This document shows positions 1-10,453 of a DNA stretch of 64,000 bases, one piece after another. The stretch covers positions 116,911,120 through 116,975,119 of the forward strand of contig NC_039362.1 in the NCBI RefSeq assembly GCF_003573695.1, read 5' to 3'. The position numbers and the translations under genes are program-made. The notes beneath the pieces are model-generated. The model saw only the letters and a program-made list of their open reading frames with translations, had not been told where the DNA came from and made no database searches. Numbering within the stretch: the first letter of the stretch is position 1; the number at the start of each line of letters is the position of its first letter. The stretch is from Papaver somniferum (taxonomy: Eukaryota > Streptophyta > Magnoliopsida > Ranunculales > Papaveraceae).

Positions 1-969
1 GCTGAACCACAACATAAGCATACTTCCTCAGCCCCTTCAAAGGCGCAAAAGAAGGATAATGTGCAAGCTCCTCCTCAACATATGGAAGATCCAAAAGCAC
101 CTGATTTCCCCTGCTCTATTGAAGAAGTTATCGAATTACTGGATGCCTGGATTCAAGATGGTGCAATCAAGTTGTCATATGTCAAGAAGGAACCAACTGA
201 AGAGGCCATGGAAAATCCTCGCTATTGTCGCTTTCATAGATTTGTCAGCCATCCCACAAGTGATTGCAAAACTTTGAAGCGTATATTTAAGGAAAAGGTC
301 GAATCGGGAGAACTCAATTTGGGGACTGAAGGAGTACACAGAGATCCCCTTCCCGTCAGAACCTTCACTCTTTCTGAACCTCCCGTCAAAGAGGCAGTTC
401 AATTCTTAATTGAGCACATCTGCGAATTGCTATACTTATCAAAAGCTCAAAGTAAAGACATGTTTGCTGCATTAAACCACATCGTGTCAGGAAAGCGTCT
501 ACTGATTCAAGAGACATTTACTGAGCCTCCAGCGACGGACAAAGAAATGTATGACTGGCGACTGCTCACCACAGTGCACATCAAAGGAAACGAGTTCAAG
601 AGAGCATTTGTTGATGTCGGCACTGCCGTCAACATCAACCCTCTGAAAACTCTCAGAGCCGCTTGCATTACTCGACAGGAAACTACTCATGCCCCCATGG
701 CAATCAGAGATCACGAAGGATTTTCCAGAGACGCGTACGGCTACGTCATGCTCAAAGTCAAAGAAAATTTGGTCTGCACTGAGACCAAGTTTTACATAAT
801 CCGAGAAGATCCAGGATATGACATGATTCTTGGACGCACATGGATTCATGATGGGAAGGTGGCACTGATACCTTCAATTACACATCTCTCCGCTGAAGAA
901 ACCTCTGACTCAGAGGAAGAAAAGAAGATATCTCACCATTCGAGTATCCGTAGGAGGTCAAATCCTTGA
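1..969 (+). pseudogene. gag C-terminus and aspartic protease of element A (partial)
   Basis: The frame is open from the window edge to the stop at 967-969 and starts outside. Around 220-290 is the Cys/His-containing end of gag seen in Tat elements (YCRFHRFVSHPTSDC). From about 590 follows a retropepsin-like domain: a hydrophobic strand leads to AFVDVGTAVN, where the catalytic DTG/DSG motif would sit, and the domain closes with YDMILGRTW. The active-site triplet reads Asp-Val-Gly instead of Asp-Thr/Ser-Gly, which would probably weaken or abolish proteolysis. The protein would normally be processed from a Gag-Pol polyprotein in cytoplasmic particles. RT should follow but is missing. The domain identification is solid; loss of activity is inference. 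Confidence 0.75.
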
Positions 970-1187
970 CAGAACTTACACAAAGGCCAGAGGAACATCC
1001 AAACGCTTTCGTCAAGAGATTTCGCACTCAGGCAAGTCTTATTCCTTCTCATGTGCCCATATCGTCAGTTTTCAAATATGCTTATTTGGTTCAAGGGCTT
1101 CACTCCGCAAACAATTTAACAATTGCAAGATGCTATGAGTGGATAATTTCTCCTCAGCAATATTACACCCAATGTTTAGATTCATAA
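966..1187 (+). pseudogene. gag-like fragment displaced behind the protease
   Basis: A 73-codon frame starts at the end of the protease frame. Its first two thirds resemble the helical core of a Ty3/gypsy gag domain: a TELTQRPEEHPNAFVKRFR segment of the kind found in retrotransposon gag, then a run of hydrophobic and polar residues. Gag normally precedes protease, so its place here, directly before an integrase end, is abnormal and suggests recombination or template switching that replaced RT, RNase H and most of integrase. The last codons (from about 1150) look non-homologous. Moderate confidence, because similarity is judged by eye over about 55 residues. Confidence 0.45.
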
Positions 1188-1232
1188 CTTCTTCAAGTTG
1201 ATCATCCAATCAAGAGATTCATTGCGGAGGAT

Positions 1233-1556
1233 GTGGCTAAGCATAACAGACATTATGAAGGATACTCCTTTCTGCACGAATGTCCATATGTGCCACAGCC
1301 ACGGAATTTCGTCACACGAGGAGTTCCGAATCAACAGAAGATATTCAAAGCGTGGTCGACCAAACCTAACAAATTTCATGAAGGGGACCTGGTTCTCAAA
1401 GCAGCTCAGCGTGGTCTTCATTCTACAAGGAACTCCAATTGGGAAGGACCATTTATGGTTGCTAAGTCCATAACCGGAGGATACTACAAACTGATCAACA
1501 CAGATGGCAGAACCTTACCAGTAATTCACGAGAATTGGCTTAAGGCGTTTTTCTGA
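1233..1556 (+). pseudogene. Integrase C-terminal domain remnant of element A
   Basis: The C-terminal part contains the usual end of a Ty3/gypsy integrase: FHEGDLVLK, then WEGPFMVAKSITGGYYKL, then HENWLKAFF before the stop at 1554-1556. This SH3-like domain binds DNA during integration of the cDNA. The catalytic DDE core is missing, so the piece is a remnant. The same features close the pol of element C (FQVGDLVLK, WEGPYVVIK, WLKAYY, stop at 49062). The residues between the start at 1233 and about 1370 are also integrase-like but less certain. It lies 300 bp from, and convergent with, the antisense ORF ending at 1856. Confidence 0.75.
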
Positions 1557-1855
1557 AATTATCAAACATTTGAGGTACTGGGCTTTTGAAGCATTCATGA
1601 CGTCTGGATTTGGCATTTAGGATTTTCTTTCATTGTATTTCAATTTCTTCCAAAACGTTTGCAATACTTGCAATCAGTATTTGAATTCAGCAATTTATCA
1701 AAATTCAGTTCATATTTCTCAAAAGAAAATCTCTATCAAATCCAAAAGAAAATCCTTAACCATCTATCAATCCAAAACCAGCTAATATCAAAACCCAAAC
1801 AAAAACCTCACATCTCTCAGAAGTTCAGAAGTTCAAGAGATCATGAAAAGGGAAA
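1557..1855. other. Spacer between convergent integrase end and antisense ORF
   Basis: A-rich 300-bp stretch without a convincing reading frame. It separates the stop codons of two convergent units, the plus-strand pol and the minus-strand antisense gene, so it probably holds the 3' ends of the antisense transcript. No canonical AATAAA is seen on the minus strand. Confidence 0.4.
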
Positions 1856-2592
1856 TCAAATAAAATCAATAAAAAAGGATTTTCGCTCATCTGCATCCTT
1901 CAAGGCCTGCAAAGCCGCCTTCTCCTTATTCAACTCTTCGGTCATCCTGGAAATATTGTCTTCTTTCTCCATCACAACATCATTGGGAAAGGGTATGTTG
2001 TTCTCACATGAGTCCTTGATAGCGTTCATTTGCTTACGAAGCCATTTCACATTGAAGCCAAGTCTTTCTGAATTCTCCAAATTAAACTCCCAATCAAAGA
2101 GTATATCTGGAGTCACAGTATTTCTGGCCCTAGTGCATATATCACTCACGACACGTAAGATAATACCTACTTGCATTGTTAAGGCATAAGCACGTCCAGG
2201 GTTCTTATCAACGATCATGTGACCAAACTTCTTCCATATTTTCTCATACAAGCCTGCATATCCAATGGGAACGCTGAATCCACCAACTAGTTCATGATAC
2301 GGGAGTGAAGCATCAAATGGAGGATCAAAAGCAACTCCTGCACTTGGATATTCATGCACCACTATATGGTTCTCAATTACTGGGGCAACTTCTACAATCA
2401 GGGCAACAATATTCTCTACCGGTGTTTCAGTTTCTTCTGTCACTGAAGCAGCAACAATCTGGGTTTCCACAACTTCAGTGACAAACTTTTCATGGACTTG
2501 AAGTGCAGCGATGGTTGTTTCTTCATCAATAACTCCAGGGCATTCGAGTTATCCTCATTGGATTCAATATCCTCAACTTCGGTATTTGACAC
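1856..2592 (-). pseudogene. Antisense ORF 2 of element A (unknown domain, homologue of 47870-48866)
   Basis: Minus-strand frame of about 200 codons, possibly entered through a splice acceptor at about 2593 (TATTAG before GTGTC). A frame change near 2555 separates the first exon part from the main frame. The protein has an acidic, Val/Glu-rich N-terminal third, then a core with EYPSAG, VGGFSVP and LYEKIWKKFGHM, then LGFNVKWLRKQM, and a charged helical tail. The same landmarks occur in element C (EYPTAG, VGRFVVP, LYTKIWKKYGH, LRFNVSCLR). A domain kept in two diverged elements at the same antisense position is likely to have been translated. I do not recognise the family with certainty; similar segments are, to my memory, found beside plant mobile domains in transposons. 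Function unknown. Confidence 0.6.
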
Positions 2593-3246
2593 CTAATACG
2601 AAGATTACATGAGGTTAGAGTCACTTAAGCATGAAACCAAGTGAGATTATAAAATACAGTATACAAGCAATGCAAAATCATCAAATTTCATCATTATGCA
2701 CCCAAGACGCGAGCAAATAGCATGAAAGTCATGAAGATACGTTTTACGGTAACCTCGTCTGAAGAAATTGTACTCTACCCTGTACTAGAAGACAAACTGG
2801 GAGCAATCTACAATGAATCTGAAGATGGGTCATATACCATTCTCTTCGTATGGATATCCTCTACAATGTGTAAAAATTTCATGAAACTCCGATGAACAAG
2901 CTAGGAGATGTGGTCAAAACATTGAGCAACATACCATCTGAAAAAGTTCTGAAAGTCTCATGGAAGTTTACTGTTTCGACTTTTTCAGGCACTGAACGTG
3001 CTCAAAACTTAAAAAGCTTCTGTGGTAAAGCTTGGAAATTGTCCGGGCTTAAATATGCATACGCAGATCATGAAAATCCGGCTCCAGATGAAGGTTTTAT
3101 GGCATTTTTGCTAAAAGACTGAGTTCTGAATTTTCTGACGACGAATTTCGACTAAGTTTTTCATGTATACACATGGATTCTCATTCATTCATTCACAAAT
3201 CAGCACTTTCATATTTCTATGAAGAGGATACAGGACATGTACTTAC
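2593..3246. other. No clear gene; probable introns of the antisense gene of element A
   Basis: AT-rich segment between the exons of antisense ORF 2 and the last recognisable PMD-gene exon. A plus-strand frame at 2892-3122 has no recognisable features. I cannot tell whether the two antisense ORFs form one spliced transcript or two genes. Confidence 0.3.
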
Positions 3247-5549
3247 TTGGGGGATCTCCGAAGTGTTCGAGGAATTGGGATTGTCCGTGTTAACGACAAA
3301 TGGCTCATTACTTCTATTCGGCTCCGATTCTTTGGAAGTGCCTTCGTATCTATTCTCAGAGAATGGTCGAGTATCAGCACTCTCCGTCTCCATGATGACA
3401 TCCTTCTGGACACATCCTCAAAAATCAACATTTTATCTAAAAAGCATCATAATTGAATATGCGAAGGGATACTTACGGCTTCTTCTTCATCGCTCAAATC
3501 AGGAATTGTTGCAGGAAACCGAAGACCATCGATACTTGATGGAGTAAAATTCTGCAACGGAATAACAACATTGGTTTCATGATCCTAATAATGTGGGCGA
3601 GAAAAAGTCACAACAAGGGGAATACCGAGAACTCACCAAAGAACCAACTGGGACTTTATGGTATTAGGTAACAACTTATAACTTTTGTTCCTTCCTTCTC
3701 CACCGTGAAAAATCGCTTCAGTTTCTGAGAAATCTACACAGATTCGAGGTCTTACATTACGACCGTCCTGTGGTAAAATTCAGTAACGTAATTAGAATAC
3801 AGTTCTCATAATTTCATGAAAATTATACGAAGAAACATAGCTGAGAAGACCCTGGAGACGATTTTCGTTTATCACCAGAGAGATACTTCAATCTTGGTCG
3901 ACCAAAAATCATCTCAGTAGAAGGAGGATCCTTCACTGGAGGCTGACCAACCATCACGTAATCACGCAATCGCTGAAGTTGTTGATCCCAAAAGTCTACA
4001 TAACCTGGAGTTACATATGCAAATCTCTCGGAGCAAGGGAACCAGTAATTACTTCCTTCCACATGAGTATGGTCTAAATGGGTTCTAAGTTGTTCAACTG
4101 ACGGCTTCCTCCTTCAAAAAGTTGGAATACACTGATCCATACCCATTTGTCGAGCTGCTCTGTCAATATTATATTCCTCCACTGAGAGTCCTCCATATAT
4201 AGCCGATATCAAATGACCAGGGGTGCAACTCAACATGAAAGATCTTTCGCCATCACTCAGATTTGCACTAGACATCAGCATCACACTCGCTCCAGTATTG
4301 AAAGTTTTTGGCTGGGAAACATAAGCAGGAAATGACACCCACGGGCGGAAGTTGAACTCAGATTCATCATCCAACACATCAATGAGGCGTGCTTTAGACC
4401 GAGGCTGCTTTGTAGACCAACGCATGATCCTGGCATTATCTTTTTCAGAGAAAATGTGACGAGCATCAACATTCGGTCCTTGAAAAATATTACGTGGAAT
4501 AGGCGCATAATTCTTGAAGTTCTCCCACATCAAAGCTTGAAGAAACATCGTATTGGCATAGCACTCAATCTTTATAAAGCCATTCGATACACTGGAGTCT
4601 ATAACCAAGGAGTCTAAGCTAGAATACAAAGAACCCAGGAACATGCTACCTATTAGGAGTTGCTCACCTTGATCCATCTTGATAGCAAAGGGGATCACGA
4701 AGGGCTTCAACAAGTTTCCACTGTCTTCAAATATGTCTCTCGACAGCCATAAACATAAGAAAGAAGCAACATGTAACATACCGTCGATGGGTTTATCAGA
4801 AATCTCGTCCTTTGGCCACCAGCGTGTCAACCAATGAGCATGGCACCCTTTACTACCAGATGCCTTATTCACTTCCTCCATTGCAGCTGCCAAAATGTTA
4901 GAAACCGCAGTCTCCTCATCTGAAAGATCCCCAGGGAGATTGCCCGTGATTGGGAGATGCATCAAAGCATCCACGTCCTCTAAGGTAACGTTAAACTCTC
5001 CCCATCTGCATATAAAGGTGTGAGTGGGAATACACCAACGAGCAAGTAGAGCCACAATACCTCTCGCATCATGGAAAATGAATAAGTCTCCAGAAGCCTG
5101 AATAACTCTCGTCACTTGCGCCTGATCGAGCATAGCCCTGACATGAGGGAAACCCAGCATATGTCTCGCCCATCTAGAGAATTTTTCCAAAGGTCGTCGA
5201 GAAAGCTTAAACTCTATGATTGATGCAAGGAAGATACCTCGTTCAAGACAAAACCGAATCACTTTCTTAGGAGTCACCAATTTCTTCTGAGTAACATTTC
5301 TGGGATTTATCAGAAGACGATACGCTGGAGATTTGAGATGTTTTTCAGCTTCCTCCTGAACCTCAAAAAATGCATCATCCACATTCGAAACATTCTTAAT
5401 TCCAGAGGCTTCATCCTCTTTTTCGCCAACGGAAGTCTCATCCATACATTCTCATCTCTAGAGATATCATCATCAATACACATTTCATCTCTCGAAGTGT
5501 CATTAGCCTGGGAGTTGGACATCTTTGCGAAGTAGCTGTAAAATTCACA
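3247..5549 (-). pseudogene. Antisense plant mobile domain (PMD) gene carried by element A
   Basis: The main exon (about 5549 to 3829) encodes a PMD protein. Starting from the ATG at 5520-5522, an acidic head is followed by the domain hallmarks: HDARGIVALLARW, PTHTFICRWGEF, then LEDVDALMHLPITG, then WLTRWW and a C-terminal globular part. Cellular PMD proteins (MAIN/MAIL1 type) act in the nucleus in silencing and genome stability, and PMD genes are known as transposon cargo. Further small exons with good splice signals appear at about 3637-3767, 3477-3584 and 3247-3405, although exon phases do not all agree. Breaks: a frameshift near 5448, and an in-frame TGA at 4114-4116 after which the frame continues to about 3829 (FPCSERFAYVTPGYVDFWDQQ). 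A roughly 825-nt intron (5550-6374) precedes the coding exon. The gene is antisense to the host element, so its introns would not be removed from the element's own genomic RNA. Confidence 0.8.
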
Positions 5550-6374
5550 CTGCATTCTACTTCAGTATATCATCCGCGTTTGATTCAATAAGATGATGAA
5601 GTCATGCAAATGGAAATTCTAGCATGTACAAAAATGGTAACTCTTAACTCTTACCTTTTACGCTTCCACTAACGATAGTGATAGTAATGCTAGAGTTAAC
5701 ACCTCAAAACTCGTTCGTTTCTTCGAAACCTACAAAAAACTAACGAAGCTCAGATTTTCGTGAAATCATGAACATTTCTATTGTGTAAACATTCACCATG
5801 GAATTGTGAAAACTAAAACATTATTTCATAATGAATAATTGTTTACTTTGAATATTACTCGAAATTAAACTTGGTTTTTGAAAATACATATTTACGAAAA
5901 TGGGAACAATAACTCACGTTTTCGTTTTGTGAGTTACAACTCACGTAAAAAAAAATTTCTTTTCCGTGGAGCATGTCATGGTTTTGTTTACAAAAATATT
6001 TTTCTTGGACAGGCCATGATCTTACATAAAAAAAAAACTTTTTCCTTCGTATTATCGTCATTCTTTAAAACGAGGGTTTATTTCGGTTTTGTGAATTCAC
6101 TTCTTTTACGATAAAACCTTGGTTCTCATGAAAGCTCATAAACTAAGTTTTATTACTGGACCTAAGTCTATACAAAAAAAATCTCTCCTAAATCAGGGAT
6201 TATTATTAGTTTCTCAAACTAACGATCAAACGAACATACGTTTTTAAAAAACGAGGGTTTTCAACGAAACTCACACTCATATATGCACATGTATATAATT
6301 TTATTATGATCAAGGCATGAAAAACTCATGAAAATCATAAACATCAGCAAAAAAAAAAAAAAAAAAGGGCTTAC
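5550..6374 (-). other. 5' intron of the antisense gene of element A
   Basis: Read on the minus strand, a donor (CCAG then GTAAGCCC, boundary 6375/6374) and an acceptor (AATGCAG, boundary 5550/5549) bracket an AT-rich 825-nt stretch. The last part, about 5634-5705, matches 46691-46768 of element C nearly base for base, including a run reading GTTAACTCTAGCATTACTAT. That conservation in an intron is unusual and suggests a regulatory or splicing role. Confidence 0.6.
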
Positions 6375-6528
6375 CTGGTCAGTGGCCGGAATTAGCCGGA
6401 CGGACGATCGGCGGCGGTGAAGCTCCAGCAATTTTTTTTTTACTTTCTTCGCTCGGGCGTGAAGGAGTTGGAGGGATTAAGGTGCTGGTCGTGTGAAGGA
6501 GAAATAAAAAAAAGAGGGGATTAATTCC

Positions 6529-6537
6529 TTTTATATC
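6529..6537 (-). promoter_or_regulatory. TATA box of the antisense gene, element A
   Basis: Minus-strand GATATAAAA within a block of about 70 bp that is nearly identical to 45650-45727 in element C (there GATATAAAA at 45713-45721). It lies about 150 nt upstream of the intron donor and about 300 bp inside the 3' LTR boundary, so the antisense promoter belongs to the internal region and not to the LTR. Confidence 0.65.
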
Positions 6538-6822
6538 AATTTTTATTTCCAAAACCTAATTTTGCAAGGATTTCCTTATTTGGGCCCGACCCGCGAATCC
6601 TGAACGACCAAGGTTCCATCGTCCAAACCAGCGGTTCAACGCCACTTTGTGCTCATCAAACGATTCTCTATCATGCCACTGAGATCTTCATTCAAGTCAT
6701 GGTATGCTCGCACTATCTAAATCCGACAACGTCTTAACTTACGACTAAGTTCAATTACTTATATTGTTTATGACCGGAAAATCACCATTCAATGCTGACT
6801 GAGGAACACAGATTTCCTCACT

Positions 6823-6836
6823 AAGCAGGGACTTAA
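6823..6836 (+). other. Polypurine tract of element A
   Basis: AAGCAGGGACTTAA directly precedes the TGTAGATGG start of the 3' LTR, the expected place for the plus-strand primer. Element C has AAGCAGGGGACTTAA (45412-45426, minus strand) in the same position. Confidence 0.7.
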
Positions 6837-7070
6837 TGTAGATGGTGGATTTTCGACAAAGGCTAAAATCGTAAATCCATAATTATACGAACTTCTGATC
6901 CAGCAATCATACGCAAGTATTGAGACACGAGTCTCTCATCGAATATCTGGCTGAGAATACTTTCTCTCAGAGTACATGCGGATATGTAGTCTCTCGGCTG
7001 GACAACGTCATATCTCAATGAATACTGAACACTTCAGTAATTATTTCTATATAGAATCACGAGATTGACG

Positions 7071-7224
7071 GCTCCTAGACAGCCTGCTCTGCTAGTATAG
7101 AGCGATAACGTCTTCAGGATACAAATAACAAGTTTTCCCTGACTATATAAAGGATATGAAGCTCCAGCAAGCTCATGTCAGAATAATTAATGCTCCTAGA
7201 CAGCTTGCTCTTCTAGTATAGAGC
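7071..7224 (+). repeat. Pair of 33-bp direct repeats flanking the LTR TATA box (element A)
   Basis: Copies at 7071-7103 and 7192-7224 begin GCTCCTAGACAGC and end TAGTATAGAGC, 121 bp apart, differing at only a few bases. The TATA box at 7143-7152 lies between them. Element C has the same pair (45025-45057 and 45145-45177) with its TATA box between. Each unit opens with GCTC and closes with GAGC, so each could fold on itself. Confidence 0.75.
7143..7152 (+). promoter_or_regulatory. TATA box of the LTR promoter, element A
   Basis: CTATATAAAG in sense orientation about 306 bp into the LTR. The equivalent in element C is at 45107-45116 on the minus strand. It probably drives the genomic RNA. Confidence 0.5.
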
Positions 7225-7540
7225 CATAAGTTAATTATTCCTAAATTCTTGGATTCGTCCACTGAATTTCCGAAAATATTCAAATATTTTCGCAGTATTT
7301 CGTTACTTCAATCTATGGTTCTTCCCAGCAGAATTCCATGGGTTAGTAATAAATATTCGACGCACGGGCATCTGAGCTACCTCTGAGTAAGCCACGGCTC
7401 GAAAGTTGCAAGTGTACTCAACGATGATACACTAACAATCACCGCACGAACGAGTATTTCAAAATACGACGAAACGATGAACCTATGCAAAATAGGAAAG
7501 AAAATAAAAAATAATTAAAATATTGACCAAGGCGCCAGGG

Positions 7541-8325
7541 GATTGGGCTCATCGACCGGCCGGCCGTGCCGTGGCCAATCCTTCGCCAGTTTTATATTTT
7601 ATCATATTTTTTGTTATTTTCCTTGATCTTATGAAAATCCTTTCATTTGAACAAATATCCTTCGTTTTGAGGAAACTCCTCAGTTTCATGGTGCTTCCTT
7701 CGCATGAAGGAAATAATATAAAATTGGGAAAAATATTGTGGGGCCGTGATTGTCGGCCAACCGGCCATGCCTTGATCCCGGCCGTCCCCACACCTCATGG
7801 TTCCTCATTATTTTATTATTATTTCCCTAATCTCATGAAAACTCCTTCATCTCATGGTATTTTCACAAATCCATGAAAAATAATATAAAATTAGGAAAAC
7901 TCGTGGGACCGGGCCCCAGCCGGCCGGCCATGCCATAGACGGTCCCACATGCCCCTTTATTTTATTATTATTATTTTAAAGTTCATTCATTCCATGAAAC
8001 TCCTTGATTTCATGGTATTTCTCTAAAATTAGGAAAATTCCTTCAAATCATGGAAAAATACACAGAAAATACATAAAAATTAGGGAAACTCGTGGGACCG
8101 GGCACAAGACGGTCGGCCATGCCCTAGACGGTCCCACACACCCTTATTTTTATTATTTTAATATTATTTGCTTCCTTGATCCCATGGAAACTCCTTAATT
8201 TCAACAAATTCCTTTATTTCATGATATTTTCATAAACTCATGAAAAATAATATAAAATTAGGAAAAGCACCACGGGACCGTGGTCACTGGCCGGCCGACC
8301 ATGCCTTGGCCTCAGCAGTCCCACG
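7541..8325 (+). repeat. Degenerate tandem array of GC-rich palindromic modules in LTR A
   Basis: Five GC-rich islands in AT-rich DNA at about 7541-7590, 7740-7795, 7903-7948, 8092-8137 and 8271-8325, spaced roughly 165-190 bp. Most open with GTGGGACCG-like sequence, carry a GGCCGGCCATGCC-type core and close with CGGTCCCAC, which pairs with the opening to make a hairpin. The linkers repeat CTTCATTTCATGGTATTTT-like and AATAATATAAAATTAGG-like sequence, so the whole unit is tandem. LTR C has degenerate counterparts at 43667-43712 and 44205-44266. Confidence 0.75.
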
Positions 8326-10030
8326 CTTCATCATTCCTTCATTTTATAATTATTTTCCTTCATCTCATGAAGTTTCCTCAGTTTCAGCAAAACCCTGATT
8401 TTGTCATATTTTCTCAAATGGTTGCTCAAACGCACGCCAGAAAATATCAAAATTCTCAGGACTGAGACACGGATGTGTTGACGACGCGATCATGTTACCT
8501 TGACCGACCAAGGTTGGCTCTTTGGCTCGCAATGAGCCAGTCCCGCATATTTTCATGATTTGAGCTAATTTGCGCAATCGCACATATTAGGTCCAAAACT
8601 CTTCCAAATATTTTTTGGAATTTCATGGAGTGATCGTCATTCGATCCCACGACCATCCAGGGCTGGTTTCATGACCCCTTGGTCGGTCCCTCACCTCTTC
8701 ATAATTAATTAGGTTTTATCACCTAAGGCTCAGACGAGCATTTTTCAAATAAATGATTAAACCAACATTTAATCATTCTTTCATCGACAAATCACCAACT
8801 CTTCAAGAGACCTTGGTATTTTCTCACACGAGCATATGGGCACTACATGGTCGATCCATGATCCCATGTAGCCGATCCCTCCTTCGTCCCATGGTTGATT
8901 TTGAAATAAATCATCAATTGGTCATCAATTGATCAAATTGGGGTTTTTGAGTCCAAGGATCATAATTCCAGATTCGAACACTAATAACTTTACGACGATC
9001 TCATGATCAGTATTCTTATTAATTTGCTCGGTTCAACTACCTACCAGTATTCTAATTAATGTTTTATTTTGGTCACGCTACCAATAATTCATCAGACGAG
9101 CAACACTTGCTCAGATGAGCAATATTTTCTCAAACCAAGGAATATTGATTCAACCCTCAATATTCAACAATTCATCGAATGAGCAATACTTGCTCGCCTC
9201 AACTATCAACGTGAGAATTATACCTCTGTCTCAACAGACACGTTCAATTCATGAGCTTCAGAACATTTTGCAAAATCATGTTCAACTCAGCAAATACATG
9301 GACTCATCGTCCCATAAAGTCATGAAGTCAACAACTGACTAATTAACCACGAGACGTCAATCGTATCACATGGGGGATATCAACTAGGGATTTGGTATGG
9401 CGGTCTACGGCACGTGTGTTCATACACACGATGGGAATGTGAGCAAGTCGTGCAATCAGTTGAAGGAGTTAACAAAGTAGTGGATGGAAAATCGACCAAG
9501 TCTCCGCACGATGAGCAACTGGTTTCAAACATGATTTCCATTCTCCCATTCTTTGATTCCATCAACTGTCACACTTCATGGGATCATGGTGTCTACAATT
9601 CCAGCAATATAAATAAGTTTCTGAATCATGATTGGAGAACAACGAAGAATCTCACGTCTCACAGACAACACGAGATCAACACCTCATCAATTGAGCAATT
9701 ATTCTCAACTGGGCAACTTCAATCATTCAGAACATATCTTATTTAGAATTCACAACACACCTACAATCTTTGATTATCATTGATTCCACACATTTCTAAG
9801 CTTCCCTCCTACAGATCGACCAATCCTCTCTTGTGACCGAATTTACTCTGGAACGGCCATTGTCTTGGTTTAGGCCGGAGTACTACAGATTGATCTCTCG
9901 AATTCAAAGCACTCCCTTCTTGCAGTGCATCTGTGTGAGGTTGAACATTTCACTCGGTTCAAGGAGTCTCCTCCGTACGGTCGTCTCCTCAATTCCGTAA
10001 AAACCAGCAAATCGTTTTGCCCCATCCACA

Positions 10031-10213
10031 CTTGTATTTGATTAGAACTCGCAATTCCTGCTTGAGTAAATCAAATCAAGAGAGAGATATAAACTCGTTG
10101 ATATACTTTTAATTAATTGAGTCTTGCTGATTCTCTTAAAAGTATATTCGAGTTTGTCCATACAGATTGCTAAGAGAAATATTGGGTGGTGTTGTTAGAC
10201 CCTCGCTTTTTCA
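10031..10213 (+). repeat. 3' tail of a copia-type LTR, plus orientation
   Basis: This resembles the end of the copia LTR found in minus orientation at 10381-24440: the block with GATATAAACTCGTTGATATACTTT matches, inverted, the block at about 10395-10450. It closes with GACCCTCGCTTTTTCA, a plausible LTR end (CA at 10212-10213). Element A is inserted into it at 10030/10031; the remainder would lie left of A. Confidence 0.55.
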
Positions 10214-10380
10214 GGTATTATCGTTGTTGATCGCTCTTTCTCTTCGCGATTTATTTTCGTTTTGCATCTATCATTGTTTTTGTTTCATGCTTATGTTGTA
10301 CTTGTTTTTTCTTAAAAACCATCATGTAAACGTTTCTTATTTGGAATGAAATACTAATGGTTTGATTATCAAAAAAAAAA
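10214..10380 (+). mobile_element. Short poly(A)-tailed retroposed fragment (probable LINE 3' end)
   Basis: About 150 bp of T-rich sequence ends in a run of about 13 adenines (about 10367-10380), preceded by GGTTTGATTATC. A poly(A) end without LTR signals suggests a 5'-truncated LINE or another transcript reverse-transcribed by LINE machinery. No convincing target-site duplication was found. It joins two copia LTR pieces of opposite orientation, so it may mark a rearrangement breakpoint. Confidence 0.4.
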
Positions 10381-10453
10381 AAACTAGACAGTCATACTCA
10401 ATCTTAAGAAAAGTATATCAAAGAGTTATATCTAAATTTCTCAATTCAATCCA
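10381..10453 (-). repeat. Copia LTR F, piece 1 (3' side)
   Basis: Minus-oriented copia LTR sequence that continues at 13047 once insertion E is removed; the 5-bp sequence ATCCA at 10449-10453 is duplicated at 13042-13046. The extreme 3' end of the LTR is missing, cut by the poly(A) fragment on the left. Confidence 0.65.

Larger units (their letters stand above)
1..10030 (+). mobile_element. Element A: Tat-like Ty3/gypsy LTR retrotransposon (left part outside window)
   Basis: Plus-strand retroelement whose 5' LTR and most of gag lie left of the window. Visible in order are a gag C-terminus with protease, a gag-like fragment, the integrase C-terminus ending at 1556, a 5.3-kb region carrying antisense genes, a polypurine tract and a 3' LTR ending at 10030. 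RT, both RNases H and the integrase core are absent, so the element is internally deleted and cannot move by itself. The LTR begins TGTAGATGG and ends CCATCCACA, an inverted terminal match. The LTR and antisense promoter are homologous to element C at 42278-59402, which lies in the opposite orientation. The right flank is a copia LTR tail, so A inserted into older repeat DNA. Assignment to the Tat lineage comes from that homology, because C retains the diagnostic extra RNase H. Confidence 0.85.
6837..10030 (+). repeat. 3' LTR of element A (3194 bp)
   Basis: Bounded by TGTAGATGG and CCATCCACA, it follows a polypurine tract and is homologous over its length to 42278-45411 in inverse orientation (LTR of element C). 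Homology stops at both ends exactly at these terminal bases: beyond 10030 A is flanked by a copia LTR tail, while C is flanked by another LTR. It contains a TATA box, two 33-bp direct repeats around it, a GC-rich hairpin array (about 7541-8325), and a long AT-rich right half without a convincing ORF. The partner 5' LTR is outside the window, so the target-site duplication cannot be confirmed; CTTGT (10031-10035) is the candidate. Confidence 0.85.

Noticed and set aside
2892..3122. Plus-strand 76-codon frame in element A
   Set aside because: No motif; lies in the presumed intron region of the antisense gene.
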